A DNA stretch of 29,234 bases from positions 154,902-184,135 of the forward strand of contig FR888502.1 in NCBI GenBank assembly GCA_000432155.1, written 5' to 3'. The position numbers and the translations under genes are program-made. The stretch comes from Eubacterium sp. CAG:274. Its GTDB lineage: Bacteria; Bacillota; Clostridia; Lachnospirales; CAG-274. Below, piece by piece: positions 15,000 through 22,387 of the stretch (position 1 is its first letter; each line of letters opens with the position of its first letter). The notes under the pieces are model-generated. The model saw nothing but the letters and a program-made list of their open reading frames with translations. It was not told the DNA's origin and did no database searches.

Positions 15000-16230
15000 G
15001 TTATCTAGCTTAATTGCACCATCCTTTTATAATATTCATAATTGTCTTAAAGCTAATAAATATACTCATTATTGGCTCAAAGGCGGCAGAGGCAGTACAA
15101 AATCATCATTTACGAGTATAGAAATTGTGCTAGGAATGATGAGTGACAGTAACGCTAATGCAGTAGCTATAAGAAAGGTAGGACAATATCTTAAAGATAG
15201 TGTGTTTGAACAGCTTTTATGGGCTATACAAGTATTAGGTGTTGAACAATACTGGCAAGTCAAGCTTAGTCCGTTAGAGCTTGTATATGGCAAGCAAAGA
15301 ATAATTTTTAGAGGTGCAGATAAGCCTAAAAAAATTAAATCTACAAAATTTAAAACAGGTTATTGTAAATATATATGGTACGAAGAAGTTGATGAATTCA
15401 ATGGAATGGAAGAAATAAGAACAATAAATCAGTCTCTCATGAGAGGTGGCGAAAATTTTGTTGTTTTTTATTCATATAATCCGCCCAGGTCACAGAGAAA
15501 TTGGGTAAATAATGAAATTTTAGAAGAAAGAAAAGACAGAGTTGTACATCACAGTAGTTATTTAACAGTACCTAAAAAATGGCTTGGTGAACAGTTTTTT
15601 ATTGAAGCCGAGCATTTAAAAGCCGTCAATTATGATGCCTATGCTCACGAATATTTAGGTGAGGTAAGAGGAACAGGTGGAGAAATATTTACTAATATTA
15701 CAATTAGAAAAATATCAAATGATGAAGTAAATAATTTTGACCATATAAAAAGAGCTGTTGACTTCGGATATGCTGTTGACCCACTCCACTATACAGAATG
15801 TCATTTTGATAGAACTAGAAGAAGATTATATATATTCTTTGAAATACATAAAGTTGGACTGTCAAATAGGCTAGCCGTTGATGCTATTATGCGACAGAAT
15901 AAAGATAATTGTCTGGTAATGGGTGATAGTGCAGAGCCAAGAACAATAGCAGAATTTAAAGCTTTAGGCTTAAATATAAAAGGTGTAAAAAAGGGTCCGG
16001 ATAGTGTTAATTATGGTATTAAATTTTTACAAGATTTAGAAGAAATTGTAATTGACCAAGAAAGATGCCCTAATACAGCTAGAGAGTTTCTAGGTTATGA
16101 GTATGAAAAAGATAGTAATGATAATTTTAAATCTGATTACCCTGACAGAGATAATCACAGCATAGATGCAGTAAGATACGCTCTTCGCGATTATATGAGA
16201 AATAAAACTGGAATAAAATTCTTAAAATGA
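14992..16230 (+). CDS. terL: Terminase large subunit (PBSX type)
   Basis: 412-residue packaging motor and nuclease. The ATPase has Walker A GGRGSTKSS (31-39, Lys37), an IWYEEVDEF Walker B (128-136) and coupling motif SYNPP (161-165). The RNase H-like nuclease has AVDFGYAVDP (Asp257), VMGDSAEP (Asp312) and DNHSIDAVRYAL (Asp392). The pattern fits the PBSX/phage_term_2 family. I chose ATG 14992 because AAAGGA lies 8 bases upstream; in-frame ATGs at 14968, 14983 and 14986 are less well placed. It overlaps terS by 8 bases. Confidence 0.95.
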   Translation: MARLSSLIAPSFYNIHNCLKANKYTHYWLKGGRGSTKSSFTSIEIVLGMMSDSNANAVAIRKVGQYLKDSVFEQLLWAIQVLGVEQYWQVKLSPLELVYGKQRIIFRGADKPKKIKSTKFKTGYCKYIWYEEVDEFNGMEEIRTINQSLMRGGENFVVFYSYNPPRSQRNWVNNEILEERKDRVVHHSSYLTVPKKWLGEQFFIEAEHLKAVNYDAYAHEYLGEVRGTGGEIFTNITIRKISNDEVNNFDHIKRAVDFGYAVDPLHYTECHFDRTRRRLYIFFEIHKVGLSNRLAVDAIMRQNKDNCLVMGDSAEPRTIAEFKALGLNIKGVKKGPDSVNYGIKFLQDLEEIVIDQERCPNTAREFLGYEYEKDSNDNFKSDYPDRDNHSIDAVRYALRDYMRNKTGIKFLK

Positions 16231-16242
16231 TGAGGTGATAAA

Positions 16243-17601
16243 ATGGACTTGACTGTAGCTATTGAGCTTATAAAAAAATATACTTTAGGGCATAGCAATT
16301 TTGTTTCTAAAGCAACAATAGCTGAAAGGTATTACAGAAACAAAAACGATATTCTTTTTGGTAAGAAAAAAGATGCAGAAACAGAAGCTGTAAGAAATGC
16401 AGACAATAGAATTTGTAGCAGTTTCTATAGCTTGATTGTTAATCAAAAAGCAGGCTATATGTTTACATACCCACCCGTGATTGATATAGGTAATAGCTCT
16501 AGTAATAAATACATTCAGTCTGTTTTAGGCGATGCCTACGCAAAAAACTGTAAAAAGCTATGTGTTAATTCTGCAAATGCCGGTATAGCTTGGGTTCATT
16601 ATTGGATTGATGATAAAAATAGATTTAGATGGGCAGTTATAGACAGCAAAGAAATAATTCCAGTCTATAATAACGATTTAGAGAAGAAGCTCATAAGTGT
16701 TTTAAGAGTGTATATGGAATTAGAAGAAGAAACCGGCAGACATTATATGGTTTACGAGATATGGACTGAAACTGAGTGTGCTACATATAAACGATATGTA
16801 AATGAAGGACTTGATAGACTTATGGAGCTTGCAAGATACCCTATTGGTTTTGATATTCCAAGGGCATATACAAATGTACTTAATCATAATTTTGGTCAAG
16901 TTCCTTTCATAAGTTTTGCCAACAACGATAATCATACAAGTGACTTAGAGCCTATAAAGGGACATATTGATACTTATGACAAAGTGTACAGTGGCTTTAT
17001 AAACGATTTAGAAGATATTCAAGAGATTATATTTATTCTAAGTGGCTATGCGGGTGAAAGTTTAAGCGAATTTCTCGGTAATTTAAAGAAATACAAAACC
17101 ATTAAGCTAGACGAAAATATTGATGGTAAAGGTGATTTAAAAACACTTACTATAGACATACCGGTTGAAGCAAGAAAAGAATTATTGAGCATATCCCGTA
17201 AGGCAATATTTGAACAGGGACAGGCAGTAGACCCTGAACCATCGAATTTTGGCAACGCAAGTGGTGTAGCTTTAAAGTATTTATATTCTTTGTTAGAGTT
17301 GAAAAGTGGACTTACTGAAACAGAATTTAGATTAGGTTTTGCAGAGCTTGTAAGAGCTATTTGCAGACACGCAAATATACAGTGTAATGAAATTAACCAA
17401 GTATGGACAAGAAATAGCATCACGAATGATACTGAACTTGCAGATATTGCATCAAAAAGTACAGGCATTATTTCACAGAAGACCGTTCTTCAAAATCATC
17501 CTTGGGTTGACGATGCCGAAAAGGAAATTGCTGAATTAAAAAAAGAAACTAATGAAAAAGTAGGCGATTACGGTTTTCCACAAACTAGCGAGGAAGAATG
17601 A
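16243..17601 (+). CDS. Portal protein (SPP1 gp6-like)
   Basis: 452-residue portal that forms the dodecameric DNA channel at the capsid vertex and docks TerL. The N-terminal region ADNRICSSFYSLIVNQKAGY (about 49-68) followed by YPP is the hallmark of SPP1 gp6-like portals. Later parts have a long helix with DLEDIQEIIFILSGY (about 251-265) and FGNASGVALKYLYS (about 338-351), the conserved crown/tunnel segments. Length is normal. GAGGTGAT before ATG 16243; it ends in an ATGATG overlap with the minor head gene. Confidence 0.95.
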   Translation: MDLTVAIELIKKYTLGHSNFVSKATIAERYYRNKNDILFGKKKDAETEAVRNADNRICSSFYSLIVNQKAGYMFTYPPVIDIGNSSSNKYIQSVLGDAYAKNCKKLCVNSANAGIAWVHYWIDDKNRFRWAVIDSKEIIPVYNNDLEKKLISVLRVYMELEEETGRHYMVYEIWTETECATYKRYVNEGLDRLMELARYPIGFDIPRAYTNVLNHNFGQVPFISFANNDNHTSDLEPIKGHIDTYDKVYSGFINDLEDIQEIIFILSGYAGESLSEFLGNLKKYKTIKLDENIDGKGDLKTLTIDIPVEARKELLSISRKAIFEQGQAVDPEPSNFGNASGVALKYLYSLLELKSGLTETEFRLGFAELVRAICRHANIQCNEINQVWTRNSITNDTELADIASKSTGIISQKTVLQNHPWVDDAEKEIAELKKETNEKVGDYGFPQTSEEE

Positions 17602-19148
17602 TGAAGAATAATGAATATTGGGCTAAAAGATTTAAAGCTTTAGAAGAAAGGTCCAATGCAGAAGCCCAAAAGTGCGTAGCCGAATCTATGAAATTAATAG
17701 ATGATGCAATCATTCAAATTGATAAAGACATTACATACTGGTTAAAGCGTTTTGCTGATAATAACAATATGACTTTAGCTGAAGCCAAAAAAGCTATTAC
17801 AAATAAAGAGCTAAAAGAACTTGGATGGGATGTTGAAGAATACATAAGAAAAGGCTATGCTAACAGCTACTTGGGAAACTGGGACAAAGAACTTGAAAAC
17901 GCAAGTGCAAAATATCACATCACTAGACTTGATGCTATTAAAATGCAAATGATGTTATTTTGTGATAAAGCATTTGCCGATATTACAGAAAATGTCACAC
18001 AAACGCTATCAAATGTGTATAAAGATGTTTATTATAGAACGGCATTTGAAGTACAAAAAGGTATTGGTGTGGGATTTAGTTTTGCACAAGTAGATGAACG
18101 CAGACTTAAATTGATACTTGAAAAGCCTTGGGCTATTGACGGTACAAACTTCTCTGAAAGAATATGGGGTACTTACAGACCTAAATTGACAAATAAACTT
18201 CAACAAGCTTTAACAGATTGGTGCGTTAGAGGTACAGACCCTAAAAAGCTTGCAAGACAATTAAGTTATGAAAGCAATGTAGCCCAATCAGCTTGCAATA
18301 CTCTTATTCGTACTGAAACAGCCCAGATATGTACAAGGGCAGAAATGGATAGCTATGATGAATTAGGAGTTGAAAAGTATAGTGTATTAGAAACACTAGA
18401 TGGTAAAACTTGTGATATGTGTGCTGATATGGATAGTAAAATCTTTAATAGAGATGACTTTGAAATAGGGATAACAGCACCTCCTTTTCATCCGCGTTGC
18501 CGAGGTACTACAATACCGGAAGTCACAGACGAGCTACTTAAGCAAGGTAGAAAAAGAGCTGCAAGGGACCCTGAAACTGGTAAGACTATCTATATTGATG
18601 ATATGTCATACACAGATTGGAAGGAAAAATTTGTTAGTAATGATAAGTTTACAAGTGCAAATAATGATGATATAATAAAATCAGAAAGAAGAATGTCTAA
18701 TAGACTAAGAACAAGCCCTTCTCATATTTTAACAGATTCTGAAATTAATGAAATAAAAGAATACTCTTCTGAGCTAAATATACCTATTGAGGTACTTAGA
18801 TTTAATGAAGGCGGTAGAACGGGTTTCAGCGATATACAAGGTATTATAAATGTTAGAGGTGATATTTTGCCAGACATTAATTCTACATATAATAGAGATT
18901 TAATGTCACAAAGAGCTGTTTTGGCACACGAATATTATGGGCATTATAAAAACCACCCATCAAAATTCAGAATTGATGACTGGAGAGATGAATTTAAAGC
19001 AAGTTATGATGCTGCAATAAATGCGCCTAATTTAAGTGATGCTGAAAGGCGTAGCCTTATGATAGACGCTTACGATAGAGCAAAAGAGGCTGGCGTGACA
19101 GTTAAGTATAATAAAAAAGCGAGGTTGTTAATTTATGGCTATGACTAA
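17601..19148 (+). CDS. MuF-type minor head protein with C-terminal metallopeptidase-like domain
   Basis: 515 residues. The first 310 form a phage Mu F / SPP1 gp7 minor head protein: helical N-terminus, then ARQLSYESNVAQSACNTLIR, then the Cys signature TCDMCADMD with PPFHPRCRGT near 295. Such proteins sit inside the capsid and can be ejected with DNA. After a linker (about 340-370) comes an extra C-terminal domain with LAHEYYGH (His443, Glu444, His448) and DEFKAS (Glu464). That pattern resembles a zinc metallopeptidase centre, although the spacing is HExxxH. Fusions of this kind are known as MuF polymorphic toxins; a maturation protease is the alternative. ATG 17601 (ATG 17598 adjacent) overlaps the portal stop; the end overlaps the next small gene by 14 bases. 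Confidence 0.85.
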   Translation: MKNNEYWAKRFKALEERSNAEAQKCVAESMKLIDDAIIQIDKDITYWLKRFADNNNMTLAEAKKAITNKELKELGWDVEEYIRKGYANSYLGNWDKELENASAKYHITRLDAIKMQMMLFCDKAFADITENVTQTLSNVYKDVYYRTAFEVQKGIGVGFSFAQVDERRLKLILEKPWAIDGTNFSERIWGTYRPKLTNKLQQALTDWCVRGTDPKKLARQLSYESNVAQSACNTLIRTETAQICTRAEMDSYDELGVEKYSVLETLDGKTCDMCADMDSKIFNRDDFEIGITAPPFHPRCRGTTIPEVTDELLKQGRKRAARDPETGKTIYIDDMSYTDWKEKFVSNDKFTSANNDDIIKSERRMSNRLRTSPSHILTDSEINEIKEYSSELNIPIEVLRFNEGGRTGFSDIQGIINVRGDILPDINSTYNRDLMSQRAVLAHEYYGHYKNHPSKFRIDDWRDEFKASYDAAINAPNLSDAERRSLMIDAYDRAKEAGVTVKYNKKARLLIYGYD

Positions 19149-19308
19149 TAGTGAAAAAAACGCAGTAGTTGCAAAACTTGAAGCCCCAGGAAAAAGAGTA
19201 ATATGCCCTCGTTGTGGTTCTGAATTAAAGTATTATAAATTTGGGAATTCTTCTGAAGTTTATTGTCCTAAAGATAAAGAAATTAAAGGCACGATAAGAG
19301 GTATTTAA
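19135..19308 (+). CDS. 57-aa zinc-ribbon-like protein
   Basis: Short protein starting MAMTNSEKNAVVAKLEAPGK, with a CPRCG knuckle (Cys24, Cys27) and a further YCPKD (Cys44), probably half of a zinc ribbon. The fourth ligand is not obvious. GAGG lies 10 bases before ATG 19135, inside the end of the minor head gene, which it overlaps by 14 bases; translation is therefore probably coupled. A terminator follows at 19334. The tight pairing with a toxin-like fused domain makes it a candidate immunity or chaperone protein, but that is inference only. Confidence 0.7.
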   Translation: MAMTNSEKNAVVAKLEAPGKRVICPRCGSELKYYKFGNSSEVYCPKDKEIKGTIRGI

Positions 19309-19333
19309 CTGTGGACTTCTAAAGTGATGTTAG

Positions 19334-19365
19334 AGCACTTAACAGATAATGTTAGGTGCTTTTTA
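19334..19365 (+). terminator. Intrinsic terminator after the minor head / zinc-ribbon genes
   Basis: AGCACTTAAC (19334-19343) pairs with GTTAGGTGCT (19351-19360) over 10 pairs including one G-U, with a 7-base loop, then TTTTAA. The T-run is short (five with the last stem base), so termination may be partial. Confidence 0.6.
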
Positions 19366-19385
19366 ATGTAAAGGAGAGAAAAATT

Positions 19386-19526
19386 ATGCAGACTTTTTTA
19401 TTTTGTTTATACATTCTTAAAGAGATTAGCTCTATAATTTTATTTTCAGCCGTTGCCGCTTCGATTGTGTACGCATACTGCGGAGACCATAAAAATCTTA
19501 AAGATGATAAAAATAAAAACAAATAA
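19386..19526 (+). CDS. 46-aa single-pass membrane microprotein
   Basis: 46 residues with one hydrophobic span (SIILFSAVAASIVYAY, about 16-31) and a charged tail DDKNKNK. An excellent RBS, AAAGGAGAG, lies 8 bases before ATG 19386, which is the main support for so short a gene. It is flanked by terminators at 19334 and 19569, so it forms its own transcription unit or a stop-gapped part of the late operon. No family recognised; small phage membrane proteins may serve in lysis or exclusion. Confidence 0.65.
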   Translation: MQTFLFCLYILKEISSIILFSAVAASIVYAYCGDHKNLKDDKNKNK

Positions 19527-19568
19527 AACTTACAGGCAAGTTAGAAAAACACAATAAATAAGCAGATT

Positions 19569-19594
19569 AGGACAGTTTAAAGCTGTCCTTTTTT
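19569..19594 (+). terminator. Strong intrinsic terminator
   Basis: AGGACAG (19569-19575) pairs exactly with CTGTCCT (19583-19589) around a 7-base loop, followed by T-rich 19589-19594. A small hairpin AACTT/AAGTT (19527-19531 / 19538-19542) precedes it. Confidence 0.8.
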
Positions 19595-19626
19595 GTTACC
19601 TGAAAAAGTTAAATGGAGGAAAAGAC

Positions 19627-20004
19627 ATGGAAAAGATTTTAACATTGGAAGAAACTGCAAAAATGATGTTAAGTGAAGATTACAAGGAAAGATTTAAGGC
19701 TGAATATTATCAGCTGGTTAATAGATATAAAAATCTTAAGGCAATGTTGGAAAAGTGGGACAATGGTACTTTGGGCTTTACGCCAGATTGTACACGAGGA
19801 ATTTATGAAGCACAGCTTGAAACAATGGAAAAATACATAGCTATGCTTGAAATTAGAGCTTACTTTGAAAAAATAGATTTATTAGGTGGTGGAAGTGAAG
19901 GGTTGGTTTATACAACTGAATCTATGGATGCCTTAAGAGACGCTGTAGTAGGTGGTATAAGTGCTATGATAAACTTTATGTTAGAGGCTAAGAAAGAAAA
20001 ATAA
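19627..20004 (+). CDS. Small helical protein, crAss001_48 / Acb2-hairpin-like
   Basis: 125-residue, almost entirely helical protein. The core is a helical hairpin: helix 1 FKAEYYQLVNRYKNLKAML (about 24-42), a linker with FTPDCTRG, and helix 2 YEAQLETMEKYIAMLEIRA (about 60-78). The pattern of a second helix with QL-x2-M-x2-Y-x3-L-x2-R is shared, as I recall it, by crAss001_48-related phage proteins and the Acb2/Tad1 hairpin domain of anti-CBASS and anti-Thoeris sponges that bind cyclic nucleotides. GGAGG lies 8 bases before ATG 19627. Placement between head genes, with terminators on both sides, is moron-like. Family match is by eye; the anti-defence role is a hypothesis. Confidence 0.6.
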   Translation: MEKILTLEETAKMMLSEDYKERFKAEYYQLVNRYKNLKAMLEKWDNGTLGFTPDCTRGIYEAQLETMEKYIAMLEIRAYFEKIDLLGGGSEGLVYTTESMDALRDAVVGGISAMINFMLEAKKEK

Positions 20005-20042
20005 AGTCAGGTATTTTGTGAGATGTTAAATATTTGAAAGGA

Positions 20043-20139
20043 TGTGATTCCGTTGGGCTAGTTATAACTAATTTTTATGATAGGAATTACGGCGATGCCT
20101 GAGGGCTAAACCTAGTGGGGAGGTTGCGACCAAACCACT
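20043..20139 (+). ncRNA. Structured RNA element with possible pseudoknot, upstream of the scaffold gene
   Basis: No open frame. GTGATTCC (20044-20051) pairs with GGAATTAC (20083-20090), one G-U, enclosing the perfect palindrome TAGTTATAACTA (20059-20070). GGCGATGCC (20091-20099) is a tight triloop hairpin. Then AACCT (20109-20113) pairs with AGGTT (20121-20125), while the loop AGTGG (20114-20118) can pair with CCACT (20135-20139), a classical H-type pseudoknot. The alternative is GGT/ACC nested inside AGTGG/CCACT. G content here is higher than in the neighbourhood. A terminator follows 35 bases later, so the order aptamer-like fold, terminator, gene resembles a riboswitch or attenuator. It matches no class I know. 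Confidence 0.5.
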
Positions 20140-20173
20140 TTAAATAAATGTAACTATAAATAATTTAGTCAGC

Positions 20174-20208
20174 AAAGGAAATGAGTGTCACAGCTTATTT
20201 CCTTTTTT
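20174..20208 (+). terminator. Strong intrinsic terminator upstream of the scaffold gene
   Basis: GGAAATGAG (20177-20185) pairs with CTTATTTCC (20194-20202), nine pairs with one G-U and an 8-base loop, preceded by AAA and followed by six T (20203-20208). It lies between the RNA element at 20043 and the scaffold leader. Confidence 0.85.
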
Positions 20209-20243
20209 CGTCCTAAGCAAGACATTTAAAAGGTTTAATATTC

Positions 20244-20306
20244 TCTTGCAGTAGGAGATATAAACTACTGTATATATCCGTGGCGACACCACATATAAAA
20301 ACAAGA
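20244..20306 (+). promoter_or_regulatory. Three-helix 5' leader just before the scaffold RBS
   Basis: TCTTG (20244-20248) pairs with CAAGA (20302-20306) and closes two hairpins. The first is CAGTAG/CTACTG (20249-20254 / 20265-20270). The second is GTGG/CCAC (20280-20283 / 20289-20292), extended by TATAT/ATATA after a CC bulge. The RBS AGGAGGT (20310-20316) follows directly. It could protect the 5' end of the highly expressed scaffold-capsid mRNA or regulate its translation. No convincing promoter is visible between 20209 and 20243. Confidence 0.45.
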
Positions 20307-20322
20307 TATAGGAGGTAATAAT

Positions 20323-20970
20323 ATGTTATTTTTGAAGGAAGTATTAGGTGAAAAGTACGAGGAGTTTAAAGGAATTATTGACGCGTATAATTCTGAGAAC
20401 AAAGACAAACAGGTAAAACTGGCTAATTTAAGTACAGGCGAATATGTCAGCAAGGCTAAGTATGACGCTTTAGAAAGTGAAAAAAATAATGTAGATACAC
20501 AGTTAAAAACTGCGAATAGCACTATTACAGCATTAAAGAAAGACAATAAAGACAATGAAGCTTTACAGACTGAAATAGCAGGCTATAAAACAACAATTAC
20601 AAACCTTCAAGCAGAAGCGGACAAGTTTAAGAAAACTTATGCTGTAAAAGAGCTGTTAGTTAAGGAAGGTGTAATTGACCCAGACTATGTTATTTACAAG
20701 CAAGGTGGAGTTGATAAGTTTAGCTTTGATGATAAGGGAGAACCTGTTGGCGTTACTGAGATTGTTAAGACTTTTAAAGAAGATGCGTCTATGGCACATT
20801 TATTTAAACAGACACAGCCAATTTATGAGCCGGCTGGAGGTCAGGGTAGTAATGTAAATCCTTTTGCAAAAGAAACTTTCAATTTAACAGAACAGGGTAA
20901 ACTTTTAAAGGAAAATCCTGCACAAGCAAGAGAAATGGCTACTGCGGCAGGAGTAGAAATTAATTTTTAA
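20323..20970 (+). CDS. Scaffold protein (phage GP20 family)
   Basis: 215-residue internal scaffold that directs capsid assembly. The long central coiled coil (about 45-110, for example YDALESEKNNVDTQLKTANS) and the C-terminal capsid-binding part with VDKFSFDDKGEPVG fit the phage minor structural protein GP20 family. The N-terminus MLFLKEVLGEKYEEF is also typical. Strong RBS TAGGAGGT before ATG 20323. It directly precedes the major capsid gene, as expected for a scaffold. Confidence 0.9.
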   Translation: MLFLKEVLGEKYEEFKGIIDAYNSENKDKQVKLANLSTGEYVSKAKYDALESEKNNVDTQLKTANSTITALKKDNKDNEALQTEIAGYKTTITNLQAEADKFKKTYAVKELLVKEGVIDPDYVIYKQGGVDKFSFDDKGEPVGVTEIVKTFKEDASMAHLFKQTQPIYEPAGGQGSNVNPFAKETFNLTEQGKLLKENPAQAREMATAAGVEINF

Positions 20971-20992
20971 AATAGGAAAGGAGTAATTGAGT

Positions 20993-21988
20993 ATGGCAAT
21001 TACAAAATTAAGTGATGTTATTGTACCAGAGCTTTTTAACCCATATGTTGTAAATAGAACAATGGAGTTATCAGCTCTTTTTAACAGCGGTATAGTAACA
21101 AATAATCAGGAATTTAATCAGTTAGCAAGTGAGGCAGCACCAATTCACAACATGCCTTTCTTTGAAGATTTACAGGGTGAATCAGAACCTATTATTGAAG
21201 ATGCTGATTTAACACCAAACAAGATTACATCAAACAAAGATGTATCAACAACTATTCGCAGAGCGAAGATGTGGGCAGCAACAGACCTCTCAGCAGCATT
21301 ATCCGGTAAGGACCCAATGATGGCTATCGGTGATTTGGTTGCAGGCTTCTGGGCAAGAGATAAGCAGAAAGAGCTTATTGCAATTTTAAATGGTGTGTTT
21401 GGTACTTATACAAACGGCAGTTCTGAAACAGTTACACCTCTTGCAGACCATATTCTTGATATTTCTAAGTCTAAGACAGCAGCTGCAATTATAGAAGGTA
21501 AGTCTTTTGTAGATGCTTGTCAGCTTCTTGGTGACGCACAGAGTCAGCTCACAGCTGTTGCTATGCACTCTGCTACTAAGTCATATTTAAGAAAGTTAGA
21601 TTTGATTGAAACAGTCAAGGCATCATCTGAACTTGAATTTGATACATACCAGGGCAGACGAGTTATTGTTGATGATAGTTGTCCGGTTGTTGATGGTGTA
21701 TACACAACATATTTATTTGGTGACGGTGCTATTGCCTACGGCGAAGGTAACCCAGTAGGTCACATAGCAACAGAAATTGACAGAGACAAGAAGAAAGGCT
21801 CTGGTGTTGATTATCTTATTAATAGAAGTGCGTTTATCTTACATCCACGTGGTATTAAGTGGACTAACGCAGTTAGAGCTAATGTTGAAACACCTACTAG
21901 AACAGAGCTTGCTAATGCTCAAAACTGGGAAAGAGTATATGAACCTAAGCAGATTAGAATTGTTGCTTTTAAGCATAAGTTAGGGTGA
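20993..21988 (+). CDS. Major capsid protein (gp13-like)
   Basis: 331-residue HK97-fold capsid protein of the type found with GP20 scaffolds. The N-terminus MAITKLSDVIVPELFNPYVV, the central segment RRAKMWAATDLSAALSGKDP and WARDKQKELIAILNGVF are conserved in this family. DYLINRSAFILHPRGIKW near the end is the typical P-domain strand. ATG 20993 has AAAGGAG 9 bases upstream; an in-frame TTG at 20987 is less suitable. Codons here are more regular than in neighbouring accessory genes, as for a highly expressed gene. Confidence 0.93.
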   Translation: MAITKLSDVIVPELFNPYVVNRTMELSALFNSGIVTNNQEFNQLASEAAPIHNMPFFEDLQGESEPIIEDADLTPNKITSNKDVSTTIRRAKMWAATDLSAALSGKDPMMAIGDLVAGFWARDKQKELIAILNGVFGTYTNGSSETVTPLADHILDISKSKTAAAIIEGKSFVDACQLLGDAQSQLTAVAMHSATKSYLRKLDLIETVKASSELEFDTYQGRRVIVDDSCPVVDGVYTTYLFGDGAIAYGEGNPVGHIATEIDRDKKKGSGVDYLINRSAFILHPRGIKWTNAVRANVETPTRTELANAQNWERVYEPKQIRIVAFKHKLG

Positions 21989-21992
21989 TTAT

Positions 21993-22385
21993 GTGATTAA
22001 AGAATGTGATGTAACTGAGAAACTTAAATCATTAGGCTATAATGTTAATGATAGTGATTTAGTGCTTATTCAATTTGCGATAAATGGAGCAGAGCAGTAT
22101 ATAAAGAATTTTTGTAATATTACTGTTATACCACCCGAACTTTATTTTGTTGCTGTTGATATTGCGGCAGGTACACTATTAAGAACTAAGTCTAGTGTTG
22201 GTGAAAATGTTTGTGATAACATTGACTTTAACGCAGGAAGAATAAGTAATATATCCGAAGGGGACACAAGTGTAGGTTACACTTATGATAATAATACAAG
22301 TGCAGCTTCAAGATATATTACTTTATTAGATAGGCTCTGCAATAGAGATGCCGAACTTATCGCATTTAGAAAGTTAAGGTGGTAA
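21993..22385 (+). CDS. Head-tail connector (gp6-like adaptor)
   Basis: 130-residue helical protein fitting the head-completion adaptor that binds below the portal. It starts MIKECDVTEKLKSLGY and has a helix with IQFAINGAEQYIKNFCNI (about 26-43), the core of gp6/gp15-like adaptors. YFVAVDIAAGTLLRTK and RLCNRDAELIAFRKLRW follow. The start is GTG 21993 with AGGGTGA just upstream. The position immediately after the capsid gene supports the role. Confidence 0.8.
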   Translation: MIKECDVTEKLKSLGYNVNDSDLVLIQFAINGAEQYIKNFCNITVIPPELYFVAVDIAAGTLLRTKSSVGENVCDNIDFNAGRISNISEGDTSVGYTYDNNTSAASRYITLLDRLCNRDAELIAFRKLRW

Positions 22386-22387
22386 GA

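Noticed and set aside
20041..20306. Group I intron or known riboswitch
   Set aside because: No P/Q/R/S core, no split gene around it, and none of the riboswitch consensus sequences I could recall fits (c-di-GMP, TPP, fluoride, ZTP, guanidine). Kept as an unclassified structured RNA.
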